64,000 nt of DNA, taken from CBDFKU01 sp965248975 (GTDB lineage: Bacteria; Chloroflexota; Dehalococcoidia; Lucifugimonadales; JAGWBF01). Positions 17,703 through 26,446 of this stretch are shown in pieces (the stretch's first letter is position 1; each line of letters starts with the position of its first letter). The stretch is taken from positions 124,001 through 188,000 of the forward strand of contig CBDFKU010000019.1 of assembly GCA_965248975.1 (NCBI GenBank). Reading direction: 5' to 3'. The notes under the pieces are model-generated. The model did not search any database and was not told the DNA's origin. It saw only the letters and a program-made list of their open reading frames with translations. Both the position numbers and the translations under genes were made by a program.

Positions 17703-19324
17703 GATGTCCGGTAATCCACCTCAACGCCGGACCGCATGATGGTTCGAGCCCTCCTTGGTGGGCCGGACTGGACGAAATCAAGAACCGAGGCCAATTCCGA
17801 CGTCACACCATCGTTCGGCATGGGGATGGTGTAGATCAGCGTGGCCTCGTCTCCATTGACCTCGATGCCCTCCACGAAGTTGCGGATCAGCGCCTTGCGC
17901 TCGGGGAACGTCCCCTCCTTCAGGAACTCACGGAAGTCGGCAACGTACCCCTTGATCTCCTCGGTGGAGGGAAGCTCCACCCTGCGCTGCTCAAGCTGGC
18001 GCTCGGCTTCTTCTCTTGCAGCCTCCAACTGCTCCTCCCGGTGCCTCAGAGACAGGATGCGGGGCGATAGGACCTCTAGGGTCAACTCGCTGGTTTCCAG
18101 GGCCTCGTAGAGCCTCTGGAGCCTGCTCTGCACGTCCCCTAGCTCGGCGTCGATGACCTCCAGCCTGCCGGCAAGCTCCCCGGCCACCTTGTCTATCTCC
18201 TCCGCCACCAGGGTCACAAGCTCGACGATGGTCTCTTCGGTCAGAATCCGTTCCCTTATCTTCTCGACCACGAAGTCCTCCACCCTGGGAGCGTTCAGGT
18301 AGCGGGCGCTGCACGTCCCTGCACCTTCCCTGAACAGGGTGCCGCAGACGTAGTAGGCGAACTGGCCGCTCTTAGCTCCCTGGCCGGAGTAGGGCCTGTC
18401 GCACACGCCGCACTTGAGGAGCCCGCTCAGCAGGAACCTGCTCCCCACTCTCGCGGGCCTCCGCACCTTCGGCGCACGGTCCCGCATAGCCTCTTGAACG
18501 GCGTCGAACAGCTCCCTCGAAATCAGGGCGGGCCACGCTCCCTCAACACGCACCGGGTCATGTGCCTTCTCCCCCTTCGTCGTCCGGCCCCACACGGCAG
18601 TACCCGTGTAGGCTTCGTTGTTCAGCAGGTAGTGAAGTCCTCCCTTGTACCAGCGCTTGCCCCTGTTGGTGACGCCCCGGTCGTTCAGGGCCTTGCATAT
18701 CTCCTTGAGGCCGTTGCCATGAAGCGAGCTCTCGAATATCTCCCTCACCACCGGAGCCGTGGCAGGGTCAACCTCCAGCGTGGGACGCTCCTTCACCCCG
18801 TCGCTGACCTTCACCCGCTTGTAGCCGAAGGGGGCCTTGGAGCCGAGGAAGAAGCCCCTCGAAGCGGCCTCCCTCATACCCCGGACGACGTCCTCGGCAA
18901 GATTTTCGCTGTAGAACTCGTCCACGCTCTCGATGATGGCTTCCATGAACTTGCCGGTGGGAGAGTCGTCGGCGTGCTCGGTGATGGATACCACCCGGAT
19001 GCCCTTTCGCCGTAGCATGGACTTGAAGGCGACCGCGTGCTCCCGCTTTCTGGTGAAGCGGGAGAATTTCCAGACGAGGATTACCTCGAAGGGAGCCTTC
19101 GGCTGGCTGCCTTCCTCGATCATCTCCCTGAACTGGGGCCGGTCCGCCACACGGCCGCTCTCGGCCTCGTCCACGTACTCGCGGGCTACGGAGTAGCCGT
19201 TGGACTTGGCGTAGTCTTTGAGCGCCCTCAGCTGGGCGGACACGGACAGGTCGACGTCCTGCCTGTCGCTGGACACCCTGGCGTACAGCGCTGCCGGTGT
19301 GAGCGGCTGTAGTTGCCTCTTCAT
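17699..19324 (-). CDS. large serine recombinase A (left end of element)
   Basis: A 541-residue large serine recombinase that cuts and rejoins att sites through a covalent phosphoserine link. The resolvase catalytic domain (about 10-150) has LYARVSSDRQ with serine 18 as nucleophile, and VWKFSRFTRKREHAVAFKSML. The recombinase domain (about 165-290) has GKAPFGYKR-like SKAPFGYKR and TNRGKRWYKGGLHYLLNNEAYTG. A zinc ribbon (CGVCDRPYSG with a later Cys pair, YVCG and TCSARYL) and a coiled coil near 380-450 complete the layout. It reads outward, toward the left junction. Because the junctions fit the other recombinase, this one may belong to an inner or earlier element; its own att sites were not found. 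Confidence 0.9.
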   Translation of the reverse strand: MKRQLQPLTPAALYARVSSDRQDVDLSVSAQLRALKDYAKSNGYSVAREYVDEAESGRVADRPQFREMIEEGSQPKAPFEVILVWKFSRFTRKREHAVAFKSMLRRKGIRVVSITEHADDSPTGKFMEAIIESVDEFYSENLAEDVVRGMREAASRGFFLGSKAPFGYKRVKVSDGVKERPTLEVDPATAPVVREIFESSLHGNGLKEICKALNDRGVTNRGKRWYKGGLHYLLNNEAYTGTAVWGRTTKGEKAHDPVRVEGAWPALISRELFDAVQEAMRDRAPKVRRPARVGSRFLLSGLLKCGVCDRPYSGQGAKSGQFAYYVCGTLFREGAGTCSARYLNAPRVEDFVVEKIRERILTEETIVELVTLVAEEIDKVAGELAGRLEVIDAELGDVQSRLQRLYEALETSELTLEVLSPRILSLRHREEQLEAAREEAERQLEQRRVELPSTEEIKGYVADFREFLKEGTFPERKALIRNFVEGIEVNGDEATLIYTIPMPNDGVTSELASVLDFVQSGPPRRARTIMRSGVEVDYRTS

Positions 19325-19420
19325 TCTGCCCTCCTGATATTACCGAGTCTTACTCTATATTCTGAGACATCCGGCAGGCCGTTGTCAAGGGAACGGAGCG
19401 CGTGCTCGCAGCAGCAAACA

Positions 19421-19825
19421 TCACCCCACCAGCACTAACAGGAACCGGGGGGCGTTGAGGATTCTCGCGCCCCGATGCTCCTCAAGGGGCAACAGATGCC
19501 GCCGATCACCGGTCACCAGGTAGTCGGCGGAAGCCTCCACAGCACACTCCAGGATGCGGTTGTAGGCGTGGCCGCCCTCGATCACCTCCGGAAGCCTGCG
19601 GGGTTCAACGACGGTGGCGGCATCCCCCAGTGCCCTGAGAGCCTGAGTCGAGCGTTCCTCGGTCCAATCGAACTTGCGTCCGAGCACCCCGGCAACCTCC
19701 TCCAGAATGAAGGGGGACAGGCACAACTCGAACCGTCCCCTGAGAGCCAGTTCGAGGACGAGACGCTCGTTGCCGGGGAAGTTCAGGCCGGAGACGATGA
19801 CGTTGGTGTCGAGGACGACTCTCAT
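19421..19825 (-). CDS. PIN-domain toxin (VapC-like RNase)
   Basis: A 134-residue PIN protein of the COG1569 type. MRVVLDTNVIVSGLNFPGNE carries the first aspartate, then LSPFILEEVAGVLGRKF and the C-terminal ADYLVTGDRRHLLPLEEHRGARIL with the last acidic residues. It is a probable metal-dependent endoribonuclease acting on tRNA or other RNA. Its ATG overlaps the end of the upstream antitoxin gene by 4 nt (ATGA), the classic coupled antitoxin-toxin arrangement. All expected acidic motifs appear intact, unlike the chromosomal PIN gene at 3446. Likely role: keeping the element in the population. Confidence 0.88.
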   Translation of the reverse strand: MRVVLDTNVIVSGLNFPGNERLVLELALRGRFELCLSPFILEEVAGVLGRKFDWTEERSTQALRALGDAATVVEPRRLPEVIEGGHAYNRILECAVEASADYLVTGDRRHLLPLEEHRGARILNAPRFLLVLVG

Positions 19826-20085
19826 GTACGGGAGGAGCCGACCTCGGCCCGGTACTCCTCCACCAGACCGGCCACGTCCTCAGGGCCGATGCCCTTCTCC
19901 CTGGCTTTCTCCTCTCCGTACTGGAGCAACTGTCTCCACTCGCACTCCTCGATGTAGCGAAGCAACGCCTCCCGTAGGAACTCGCTCCTGGATCGTCCCT
20001 GCTGCTTCATCACCTCGTCCACCCGGTCCGCCATCTCGGGCGGCAAGGAGAAGGTGATGGTCTTGGTCGTTCGTGGCATGTTCAC
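19822..20085 (-). CDS. ribbon-helix-helix antitoxin (CopG/VapB-like)
   Basis: An 87-residue protein opening MNMPRTTKTITFSLPPEMAD and then RVDEVMKQQGRSRSEFLREALLRY, a ribbon-helix-helix DNA-binding domain (residues 7-47). The acidic C-terminal half probably wraps the toxin. It stands directly upstream of the PIN toxin with overlapping stop and start. The segment just upstream (20086-20130) holds the inverted sequence GTCTTACC with TGTTATCGAG, a possible operator. A copy of GAGTCTTAC occurs also at 19341, before recombinase A, so the same protein might bind both; that is inference. Confidence 0.85.
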   Translation of the reverse strand: MNMPRTTKTITFSLPPEMADRVDEVMKQQGRSRSEFLREALLRYIEECEWRQLLQYGEEKAREKGIGPEDVAGLVEEYRAEVGSSRT

Positions 20086-20201
20086 CTCTTGTTATCGAGT
20101 CTTACCAAAATATTGCGTCATCGGCTGCGGTCCTGTCAACCGCCTTTCGTCTTCTGCTAATGCCTACCGTCCTCATGTTGTGACAGGAGTGTTTGAGCAT
20201 G

Positions 20202-21860
20202 TCACGCGAAGGCATACGTTGGGTCCCATGTGTCGGTATTGCGCCATGTCTGTCCCAGGGGGCCGACCCGTTCCAGCGCCTCTCTATCGGAGACCCAAAG
20301 GGGCACGTTGACCCCGGTGCGCTTCATCTCGTTGCGGGCCACCCTCAGGAAGTGCGCCGGAGCCAGGGAATCGTCGAAGACGACGAGAACGAGGGGCACA
20401 ACGCCGTGGTCGTCCAGGGGCTGCTTGGACGAGTAGTAACGCAGGTAGGGCGCGAGACGAGCCGACATGGTGGAGGGATTCACGGCCCGCCGCTCCCACT
20501 CCAGGAAGAAGGGGTAGGTCCGGTCCCCGGCCTGCGCCACACCGAACCCGTCGGGGTGAATGGAGCGAAGCCTCCCTCGGTGCCGGAAGTAGCGGGCGGC
20601 GTGATGGGGCGGGCTGACTTGCAGGACCCGGAAGCCGTAGTGCCGCTTGGCCTGTCGGGTCAGCGCCGCCATGAAGTGGTGTACCCCCTCGGTGTGCTCG
20701 ATGGCGCGGGCCAAGGGACGGCTGCGCGCCCCCGGCACGCTCCGCCAACCCGAGGAGGCCTGTCCTTCAGCGGGTTCGACGCTCCATCGCCGAATGGCCC
20801 TGGACACGGAGGCCCGGTCCCTGCGGGCCAGGAGCGCCAACCCTCGGCGGCTCAGTGCCAGCCGTCGGTGGCCGCTCAGGTGCACGCGGGAGATCAGACC
20901 GAGCCGGCCAAGGCGGGAGGTCAGCTTGGACACGGCGGAAGGCGAGAGTTCCAAGAGGCCGCCCAGGTCGTCCGCCGTGACCCAGGGCCACTCGGAAAGC
21001 CAGTCCAGCAGCCGCTTGTCGGCGGGCTTGAGCGCGGCGGGAAGCAGGTGGCCCGGAATCCTCTCCGGTTCTTCGGGGACGAAGAGGCCCCCGGGCAGGG
21101 ACAGCCGGGTCAGCGGCGGCTCAGTGGGCAGCCGACCGCCCGGTTTCATGTGGGCCAAGGCCTCGCTCAGGGACAGGACGGCGGGCGTGGCCGTTAGACG
21201 CCATACCCTGTCGTCGGCGCTGGCGTTTGCGACGTGCTCTTCCTGGGCCAGGAACACCGGGCCGGGGTAGCGGGCCAGCAACCTGCGGGACTGACGTAGC
21301 CGCGCCTCGTCGGGCATCAACCCCAGGAGGGCGCGGGGCATTGGTTGGTTGGGGTCCGGCAGCCACCGCACCCGGTCGGAGAAGGCGGTCCGGTCAGTGG
21401 TTGCCCCCTGCCGGATTACGCCCAAGGTCCTGCCGTCGGGCAGCACCATCGCAGCGTCCAAGGCCAGCCCCCGGTACCACCGGAAGATCGGTGATCGGCC
21501 TGCACCCGCCACCGCCGAGGCCAGCCGATAGATGACAGCCACGGCGTCCAGCCGCGCCAGCAGGAGGCGCTGCCATCGGGCGGAGACCGGATGGGTGCGG
21601 AGAAGCCGTTCCACCGCAGTCCCGTTTTCCAGGGCCAGACGGCGTATTCCCTCGGCAGTCGGATACCAGCGGCGAGTGGATGGGGTGAGGGGAGCGGCGT
21701 GCCTGATGGAATCCGCCAGTCCCTCACGGCGCAACCTGCCCAGGGCATTATGGGCCGCTTCCTCGTACATGCCCATAAGGGCAGCCAACTCCAGGCGGTC
21801 CAAGAAGGGCATGGCCGCCAGGCCCCGCAGCGCCAGCCGGTCCCACTCCAGGGCTCTCAT
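20202..21860 (-). CDS. replication-relaxation family protein (copy 1)
   Basis: A 552-residue member of the replication-relaxation group found on plasmids and conjugative elements, where it is thought to act on DNA at the origin of transfer or replication. The N-terminal part (about 1-60) and the segment around 270-340 (LLDWLSEWPWVTADDLGGLL, SAVSKLTSRLGRLGLI) are winged-helix-like. The C-terminal part has HPDGFGVAQAGDRTYPFFLE then WERRAVNPSTMSARLAPYLR, a conserved acidic block. Its ATG overlaps the stop of the ATPase gene by 4 nt. A paralogue with the same neighbour lies at 44170. No HUH or MOB histidine triad is visible, so relaxase activity is not proven. Confidence 0.75.
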   Translation of the reverse strand: MRALEWDRLALRGLAAMPFLDRLELAALMGMYEEAAHNALGRLRREGLADSIRHAAPLTPSTRRWYPTAEGIRRLALENGTAVERLLRTHPVSARWQRLLLARLDAVAVIYRLASAVAGAGRSPIFRWYRGLALDAAMVLPDGRTLGVIRQGATTDRTAFSDRVRWLPDPNQPMPRALLGLMPDEARLRQSRRLLARYPGPVFLAQEEHVANASADDRVWRLTATPAVLSLSEALAHMKPGGRLPTEPPLTRLSLPGGLFVPEEPERIPGHLLPAALKPADKRLLDWLSEWPWVTADDLGGLLELSPSAVSKLTSRLGRLGLISRVHLSGHRRLALSRRGLALLARRDRASVSRAIRRWSVEPAEGQASSGWRSVPGARSRPLARAIEHTEGVHHFMAALTRQAKRHYGFRVLQVSPPHHAARYFRHRGRLRSIHPDGFGVAQAGDRTYPFFLEWERRAVNPSTMSARLAPYLRYYSSKQPLDDHGVVPLVLVVFDDSLAPAHFLRVARNEMKRTGVNVPLWVSDREALERVGPLGQTWRNTDTWDPTYAFA

Positions 21861-24475
21861 TCACTCCCGTCACCAGCTTCGGCGGGTTTCGGGGTTCCCT
21901 CGCGCCGCCGCCTCTGCCGCTTCCTCTTCCCCGGCGCGGCTTCCCCGGCGACGCCGTTGGGGGACGACTTTGCAGAGCCGGGGGCCGGATGTTCGGAGGC
22001 CCCGTCGTTTTCAACCTCCTCCAGCTTGTCCCGGAACTCCTGCACCAGCCGCTGGGCCTCGGCGTCCTGGGAGGCGATGGTCTCCGAAGGAGTGGTGTAG
22101 GCCGCCGCTCCGGCCAGGACGCGCTCCGCCGCCGCAGGGTCTCCCTCTTCCGGCTTCCTCACCTTCATGGAGTAGGTGGCCATCCGCTCCCCGTCCACGG
22201 TGGCCCGCACGTAGCAGTGGTGCACGGGCAGGGACACCAGGTCCTCCTCGGTCACCCGCTCCCGGTCCACCTCCCCGATGAGCTGCCGGGCGTCGGAGGC
22301 CGCCACCTGGAACACCGCCAGGCACCCCACGTTGGCCAGGAGCGTGTCCTGCATGGTGGGGGAGAGGTCCGCCAGCTTGGCCAGGCTCTGAGTGGCGAGA
22401 ATGAAGCTTGCCCCGAACTTGCCCAGCTCGCTGAGCATGGACTCGTAATCGACGCCGGGCATGGCCTGCATCTCGTCAACCACCACCAATGCGCCGCGCC
22501 TCTGGTCAGACGGCAGCCGCCCCTGCTCCCTGATCACCGAGTCCACCAGGTTGAGCAGGGACGCGCCCACGAGGGCCGAGACCTCAGGTCCCGCCGTGGC
22601 CTGGGAGGTGGACACCAGCAGCACGCCGCCGCCGGCGATGACCTCCCGCAGGTCGATGGTGGAGCGGCGCTGCCCCAGGATGGCTCGGGCCTTCTTGGAC
22701 GATGCGTAGTAGGCCAGGCGGGTCTGCACTGGCGCGATGATCTCGGACCGGAACTGGCGGGTCCAGCTGATGAAGTCCCGCGCCCACCACCCCAGCACGT
22801 AGGGGTCGTCCACCCGCCGCTGCACCTGCTTGCGGAACTCCGGCTCCGCCAGCAGCCGTTGCCCGTCCAGGATGGTGAGCTGCTCGTCCTCCCTAGTGTC
22901 GGGGTGGGCGTTGTACTCGTGGAGGCTCTTGACGGTGTGCTCCAGGACGGACTGCATCCGGGGTCCCCACTGCTCCCACACGCCCTTGGCAATCCTGACC
23001 ACCGAGTCGGCGGTGCGGTCCCGGTCGGCGAAGACCTTGGTGTCCAGCAGGTTGATGCCCGGAACCCGTTCCTCATCGGCTAGGTCTATCAGCCGCACCC
23101 TGTCCGCAATCTCATCGGGCACATGCCGCAACAGGGCGTCCACCAGGTCACGGTGGGGGTCGATGACCACGATGGCGTCGCCGTCCCTGCCCGCCGCCTT
23201 CTCCCGCAGCTTGTGGGTGACGATGTGGTGCATCAGGGTTGACTTGCCCATGCGGGTGCGGGCAACGTAGAGGTGGTGGCGGCGCAGCAGGTCATCGGGG
23301 AAGTGGATCTTGCGCGGCCTGCTGGCCACCGTGTCCCCCACGTGAGCGCCGCCGGCGACGCCCTTGGCCGAGGGGAACAGCACCCTGGCCCCGGAGCGGG
23401 CGACCATGGGCAGGTCGTCTCCAGCCCCCAGGGGATGCCACAGGGCCGCCGCCTCCCGCACACCCAGGACATTCCGGCTCTGCCACATCCCCCGGTGGGG
23501 CGGCCACGGCTCGGTTGCCGGAACAGCGGGCCGGACCTTCCCCGCCTTGAAACTGGCCCCGGCGGGGTTGTCGTAGCCCCGGTAGGCCGAGGCCGCATTG
23601 CGCAGCAGTTCTTTGGCCCGGCTCTCGGTGCCGTGCTGCGACAGGACGGCGGTGACCTCTAGCTCGGCCTCGTAGGCGATGCGGGAGACCTTCTCCTTGA
23701 TGAGCAGCGGATCCTGGTGCTTGCCCCCGGAGCGGGCCTTCTTGATGCGCCACCAGGCCCAGCCCACCAGGGAGGCCAGCGACACCATCCCCAGCCCCAA
23801 CAGGACCGCCTTCCATGTCTCCCCCCGCTGAATCCAGACGTAGCCCATCAAGCTCGGCAGGGCGATCAACCCCAGGATGGCCATGGCCACCCCGTCGTTG
23901 CGGTGGATTTGGGTCTCGGCGTTGTAGGGGGAACTGGATGGGTTGGGCTGGGGCCTGCGGTCGGCCTTCTCCAAGTGGGCGCGGGACCAGTCCGGCCCCA
24001 GGGACAGCAGCTTCATCCGAGCCACCAGCCGCTCCCCCTCCTCCAGGTCGGACAGGGAGCCGATGACGGAGATCAGGGGGTCGGATCCCTGGTCCAGCAG
24101 GTCGTCGTCACGGAAGGTGCGCAGGGGCAGGTACTCCGGCCCCTGGAGCCGCAGGTTCATAGACCAAGCCTGCTCTCCCTCGGCCAGCAGCAACGGATCG
24201 TCTTCGGAGGAGACGTCGCTCACACGGGCCTGCGGATAGTGGACGCCCAGCTGTTGCTTCACGAAGGAGCCCTCCCGGCAGCGGGCCAGCAGGGTGACGC
24301 CGGCGGCGTCCCCGGCGATCTCCAGGGAGAAGGGTTCGGGGACGGCGATGGACCCCAGCAGGTTCTCCACCCCCAGCAGGGTGCGCTCCCCGGTGCGGGG
24401 CGGCGTGACGGCCAGCAGCCGGGTGGCCGGTTGGGGTCTGCCCTTGAGCATCCCGGTAATGAAGTTCCATCTCAT
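21857..24475 (-). CDS. conjugative coupling-type ATPase, TraG/VirD4-HerA-like (copy 1)
   Basis: An 872-residue membrane-anchored ATPase. Two predicted membrane helices lie near residues 195-245 (AILGLIALPSLMGYVWI, AVLLGLGMVSLASLVGW). The motor has Walker A VARTRMGKSTLMHH, Walker B ALVVVDEMQAMPG and a following FILATQSLAKL sensor-type stretch. It probably links substrate DNA to the type IV channel, or is an FtsK/HerA-type DNA pump. I chose ATG 24475 (MRWNFITGML) because AAAGGAGGAGCCGAC precedes it and the paralogue at 41576 starts at the same place; the frame continues upstream to 24619. The last 60 residues are charged and low in complexity. It is translated just before the replication-relaxation gene. 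Confidence 0.85.
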   Translation of the reverse strand: MRWNFITGMLKGRPQPATRLLAVTPPRTGERTLLGVENLLGSIAVPEPFSLEIAGDAAGVTLLARCREGSFVKQQLGVHYPQARVSDVSSEDDPLLLAEGEQAWSMNLRLQGPEYLPLRTFRDDDLLDQGSDPLISVIGSLSDLEEGERLVARMKLLSLGPDWSRAHLEKADRRPQPNPSSSPYNAETQIHRNDGVAMAILGLIALPSLMGYVWIQRGETWKAVLLGLGMVSLASLVGWAWWRIKKARSGGKHQDPLLIKEKVSRIAYEAELEVTAVLSQHGTESRAKELLRNAASAYRGYDNPAGASFKAGKVRPAVPATEPWPPHRGMWQSRNVLGVREAAALWHPLGAGDDLPMVARSGARVLFPSAKGVAGGAHVGDTVASRPRKIHFPDDLLRRHHLYVARTRMGKSTLMHHIVTHKLREKAAGRDGDAIVVIDPHRDLVDALLRHVPDEIADRVRLIDLADEERVPGINLLDTKVFADRDRTADSVVRIAKGVWEQWGPRMQSVLEHTVKSLHEYNAHPDTREDEQLTILDGQRLLAEPEFRKQVQRRVDDPYVLGWWARDFISWTRQFRSEIIAPVQTRLAYYASSKKARAILGQRRSTIDLREVIAGGGVLLVSTSQATAGPEVSALVGASLLNLVDSVIREQGRLPSDQRRGALVVVDEMQAMPGVDYESMLSELGKFGASFILATQSLAKLADLSPTMQDTLLANVGCLAVFQVAASDARQLIGEVDRERVTEEDLVSLPVHHCYVRATVDGERMATYSMKVRKPEEGDPAAAERVLAGAAAYTTPSETIASQDAEAQRLVQEFRDKLEEVENDGASEHPAPGSAKSSPNGVAGEAAPGKRKRQRRRREGTPKPAEAGDGSE

Positions 24476-24876
24476 GTCGGCTCCTCCTTTGGGCCGGACC
24501 GAGTGCTCTGCCCGCTGGGTTCCCCGGCGGAGAGTCGCGGCGACGGCCTGTTGATAAGCAGGTTGAGACCCGAAGAAAACATACGTTCTAATAGTACCGC
24601 ATGGGAGTGGGCGGCGCAAGGTCCGGACGTCAGTTTCCGGCCATCCGGGAATGCCCGAAACTACAATCGGTCCGGGGCGACTTTCGCAGTGGCAGCCCTG
24701 TAAGGAGATTTAGATTGCATTGCATAATGCAATCGGGTTAGGTTCCAACGGGAATCAGACAGGGTCCGGGGTTGTGGGAGGCGGGTTGGGCCGGGATTTT
24801 ATTGACGGCCTGTGTCGGATTTATTGCAGTTGTTGTATTGTAGGAATTGCACTTTGGACGTAGGGAGGCCGCGAGT
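24476..24876. promoter_or_regulatory. divergent regulatory region with 9-bp palindromic operator
   Basis: This 400-bp gene-free interval separates the leftward ATPase operon from a rightward HTH gene. At 24713-24734 the arms GATTGCATT and AATGCAATC face each other over 4 nt, a good candidate operator. A TTGACG at 24808-24813 may be part of a rightward promoter. The interval is AT-richer than its surroundings near 24790-24860. It is the natural place for control of both directions and possibly for an origin of transfer. Confidence 0.5.
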
Positions 24877-25719
24877 ATGAGCGTTAGACAGCAACCCGCG
24901 ACAGGGGACGGCGACTCCGGCGACGAGCGGGACTTCCCCTTATCGGATGCCCCCCTATTGGACCTGCTGGACGCCCTGGTCAAGGACCGGGGCCGGGTGG
25001 CCGCAGCCGAGGCCCTGGGGGTGAACTACCGCACCATGATGGCCTGCTACGATTCCCGGCGTGTGTCCCGGCGGATGCGCAAGGCGCTGGAGGAGTTCCG
25101 CGACGCGGGTACGGAAGCCGGCGGGACCGAGGTTGACGATGACGGCGCGGCGGACGAGGTAGAGACTCTGCGTCAAAGGGTAGCCGAGCTGGAGGAGGAA
25201 GCCAGAGGACTGCGTGGGTCGGTGGAGACTCAGGCTGGTCAACTGGAAGAGTTGGGGCGACGGGTCGCCCAACTGGTGAGGGAGGCACAGCAGCGCGGCG
25301 AGTCTGAGCCTGTGGTTGGTGATGACCAGCCGTCCGTGTGGCGTCCTCCCCGGCGGCGTCACGGGCTGCCTGACGCCGGTGTGGTCACGTTGGAGGAACA
25401 GTCAGACGAAGAGCATGCCTTCGGCCCAGCTGCGCCGCTGGTGACCGAATGGCGGAAGCTGCGGTCCGGGGATGAAGGTTTGGGCAGCCAGGTTGACCGG
25501 GCCAGGGCCGTGATGCGCCGGTGGGAGTTGGAGACGGAGTTGCTGCGGGACTTTCACCTGACGTTGCCGCCGGAGACGGAGCCGCTGGACGAAGCGAGAA
25601 GGGCGGATCATCTCCGGTGGCGACATGAGGCCCTGGCAGCATCCCGGCGGAAGTTGGCGAAGGCTAAGCGGGTTCGCTGGCTGAGACGGGTGGTCACCCT
25701 GGGCCTCTGGTGGAAGTAG
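24877..25719 (+). CDS. HTH / coiled-coil element protein, intact copy of a three-member family
   Basis: A 280-residue protein of unknown function. The N-terminal helix-turn-helix-like segment (about 20-70) reads LLDLLDALVKDRGRVAAAEA then LGVNYRTMMACY, followed by an acidic linker. A coiled coil lies near 95-145 (VAELEEEARGLRGSVETQAG), then a middle region and a basic C-terminus (RRKLAKAKRVRWLRRVVTLG). ATG 24877 follows TAGGGAGGCCGCGAGT. Two degraded relatives lie downstream at 25822 and 27539, sharing LLHELVR-GA-LGID-RTV and the C-terminal RVLTLGL. The gene faces the palindrome at 24713, so it may be a DNA-binding regulator or replication accessory factor. I do not recognise a named family. 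Confidence 0.6.
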   Translation: MSVRQQPATGDGDSGDERDFPLSDAPLLDLLDALVKDRGRVAAAEALGVNYRTMMACYDSRRVSRRMRKALEEFRDAGTEAGGTEVDDDGAADEVETLRQRVAELEEEARGLRGSVETQAGQLEELGRRVAQLVREAQQRGESEPVVGDDQPSVWRPPRRRHGLPDAGVVTLEEQSDEEHAFGPAAPLVTEWRKLRSGDEGLGSQVDRARAVMRRWELETELLRDFHLTLPPETEPLDEARRADHLRWRHEALAASRRKLAKAKRVRWLRRVVTLGLWWK

Positions 25720-25821
25720 GCTCCGGCCTATCTTAGCCACGGCATATCAAGCAATCCGGTTCCAGGGTTCCTTCCCCGGGGATGGGGAAAAAAGAGCACG
25801 GGCAGGAAGGTGTGGCGGACG

Positions 25822-26062
25822 ATGAAGCCAGTCATCAAAGAGAGGGGAAGCGTTGAGGACGTTCACCACTTACGGCTCATGGCGCTGCTGCACGAGTTGG
25901 TGAGGCAGAGAGGACCCAGAGGAGCGGCAACGGCTCTGGGGATCGACCTCCGGACAGTGGTTGCGAGCATGGAAGCGGGAACCCTTTCCTGACAGGTTCA
26001 GGAGGCGTTGGAGCGGGGGGTAGGGTCCAGGGTTGGCTCCGGTGGGGCGGCACGTGGGGCGC
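25822..26062 (+). pseudogene. truncated copy 2 of the HTH / coiled-coil family
   Basis: It starts MKPVIKERGSVEDVHHLRLM and then MALLHELVRQRGPRGAATAL with GIDLRTVVASMEAGTLS, matching the HTH part of the family. TGA at 25990 stands where copy 3 has TGG (tryptophan of MSWRVWEALERG); reading on gives QVQEALERG, so a nonsense change ended the gene. The coiled-coil and C-terminal parts are missing, replaced by the toxin-antitoxin pair beginning at 26117. Confidence 0.65.
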
Positions 26063-26116
26063 TGAGGGAGGATGCACAGAAGCAGTGTCGAAGAGTTGGG
26101 AATGACAGCGAAGTTA

Positions 26117-26145
26117 TTGATAAGTGTACCGGAACACGGTATAAT
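26117..26145 (+). promoter_or_regulatory. sigma70-type promoter for a probably leaderless toxin-antitoxin mRNA
   Basis: TTGATA at 26117-26122 and TATAAT at 26140-26145 are separated by 17 nt. The toxin ATG at 26152 lies 7 nt past the -10 box, so transcription would begin at or next to the start codon. The spacer carries the inverted pair TACC and GGTA (in GTACCGGAACACGGTA), a likely autoregulatory operator for the HTH antitoxin. Confidence 0.75.
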
Positions 26146-26151
26146 CCTTCT

Positions 26152-26430
26152 ATGATCAGGTCGTTTCGCCATCGAGGACTGAGGCGGCTCTATGAGCGAG
26201 GCGACCCCAGCAGGATAGGTGCCGACCAACTGGATCGGATTACTCTCGCCCTGGCGGACCTCGATGTCGCCAGCAAGCCGAGCGAACTTGATTTGCCGGG
26301 GTACAGACTGCATCCCCTCAGGGGTGACCGGAGAGGTTCGTGGAGTATTTCGATTTCGGGCAACTGGCGGATCACCTTCCGATTTGAAGATGGTGACGTG
26401 TATGACGTCGATCTAGTCGATTATCACTAG
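26152..26430 (+). CDS. HigB/RelE-family toxin
   Basis: A 92-residue protein of the HigB branch of RelE-type mRNA interferases: MIRSFRHRGLRRLYERGDPS, then ITLALADLDVASKPSELDLP, PGYRLHPLRGDRRGSWSISI, and the final SGNWRITFRFEDGDVYDVDLVDYH. These match host-inhibition-of-growth toxins, which cut mRNA at the ribosome. The order toxin then antitoxin is also the HigBA order. ATG 26152 is taken because the promoter -10 box ends at 26145. The antitoxin gene starts 16 nt after the stop. No defect is visible. Confidence 0.9.
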   Translation: MIRSFRHRGLRRLYERGDPSRIGADQLDRITLALADLDVASKPSELDLPGYRLHPLRGDRRGSWSISISGNWRITFRFEDGDVYDVDLVDYH

Positions 26431-26446
26431 CGAGAGGGAAGAGAGC

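Noticed and set aside
20193..21197. Long plus-strand frame opposite the replication-relaxation gene
   Set aside because: Antisense shadow; the minus-strand gene has a paralogue with conserved blocks at 44170.
21989..23083. 364-codon plus-strand frame opposite the ATPase copy 1
   Set aside because: Antisense shadow of Walker A/B-bearing coding sequence, rich in His/Gly/Leu with no motif.
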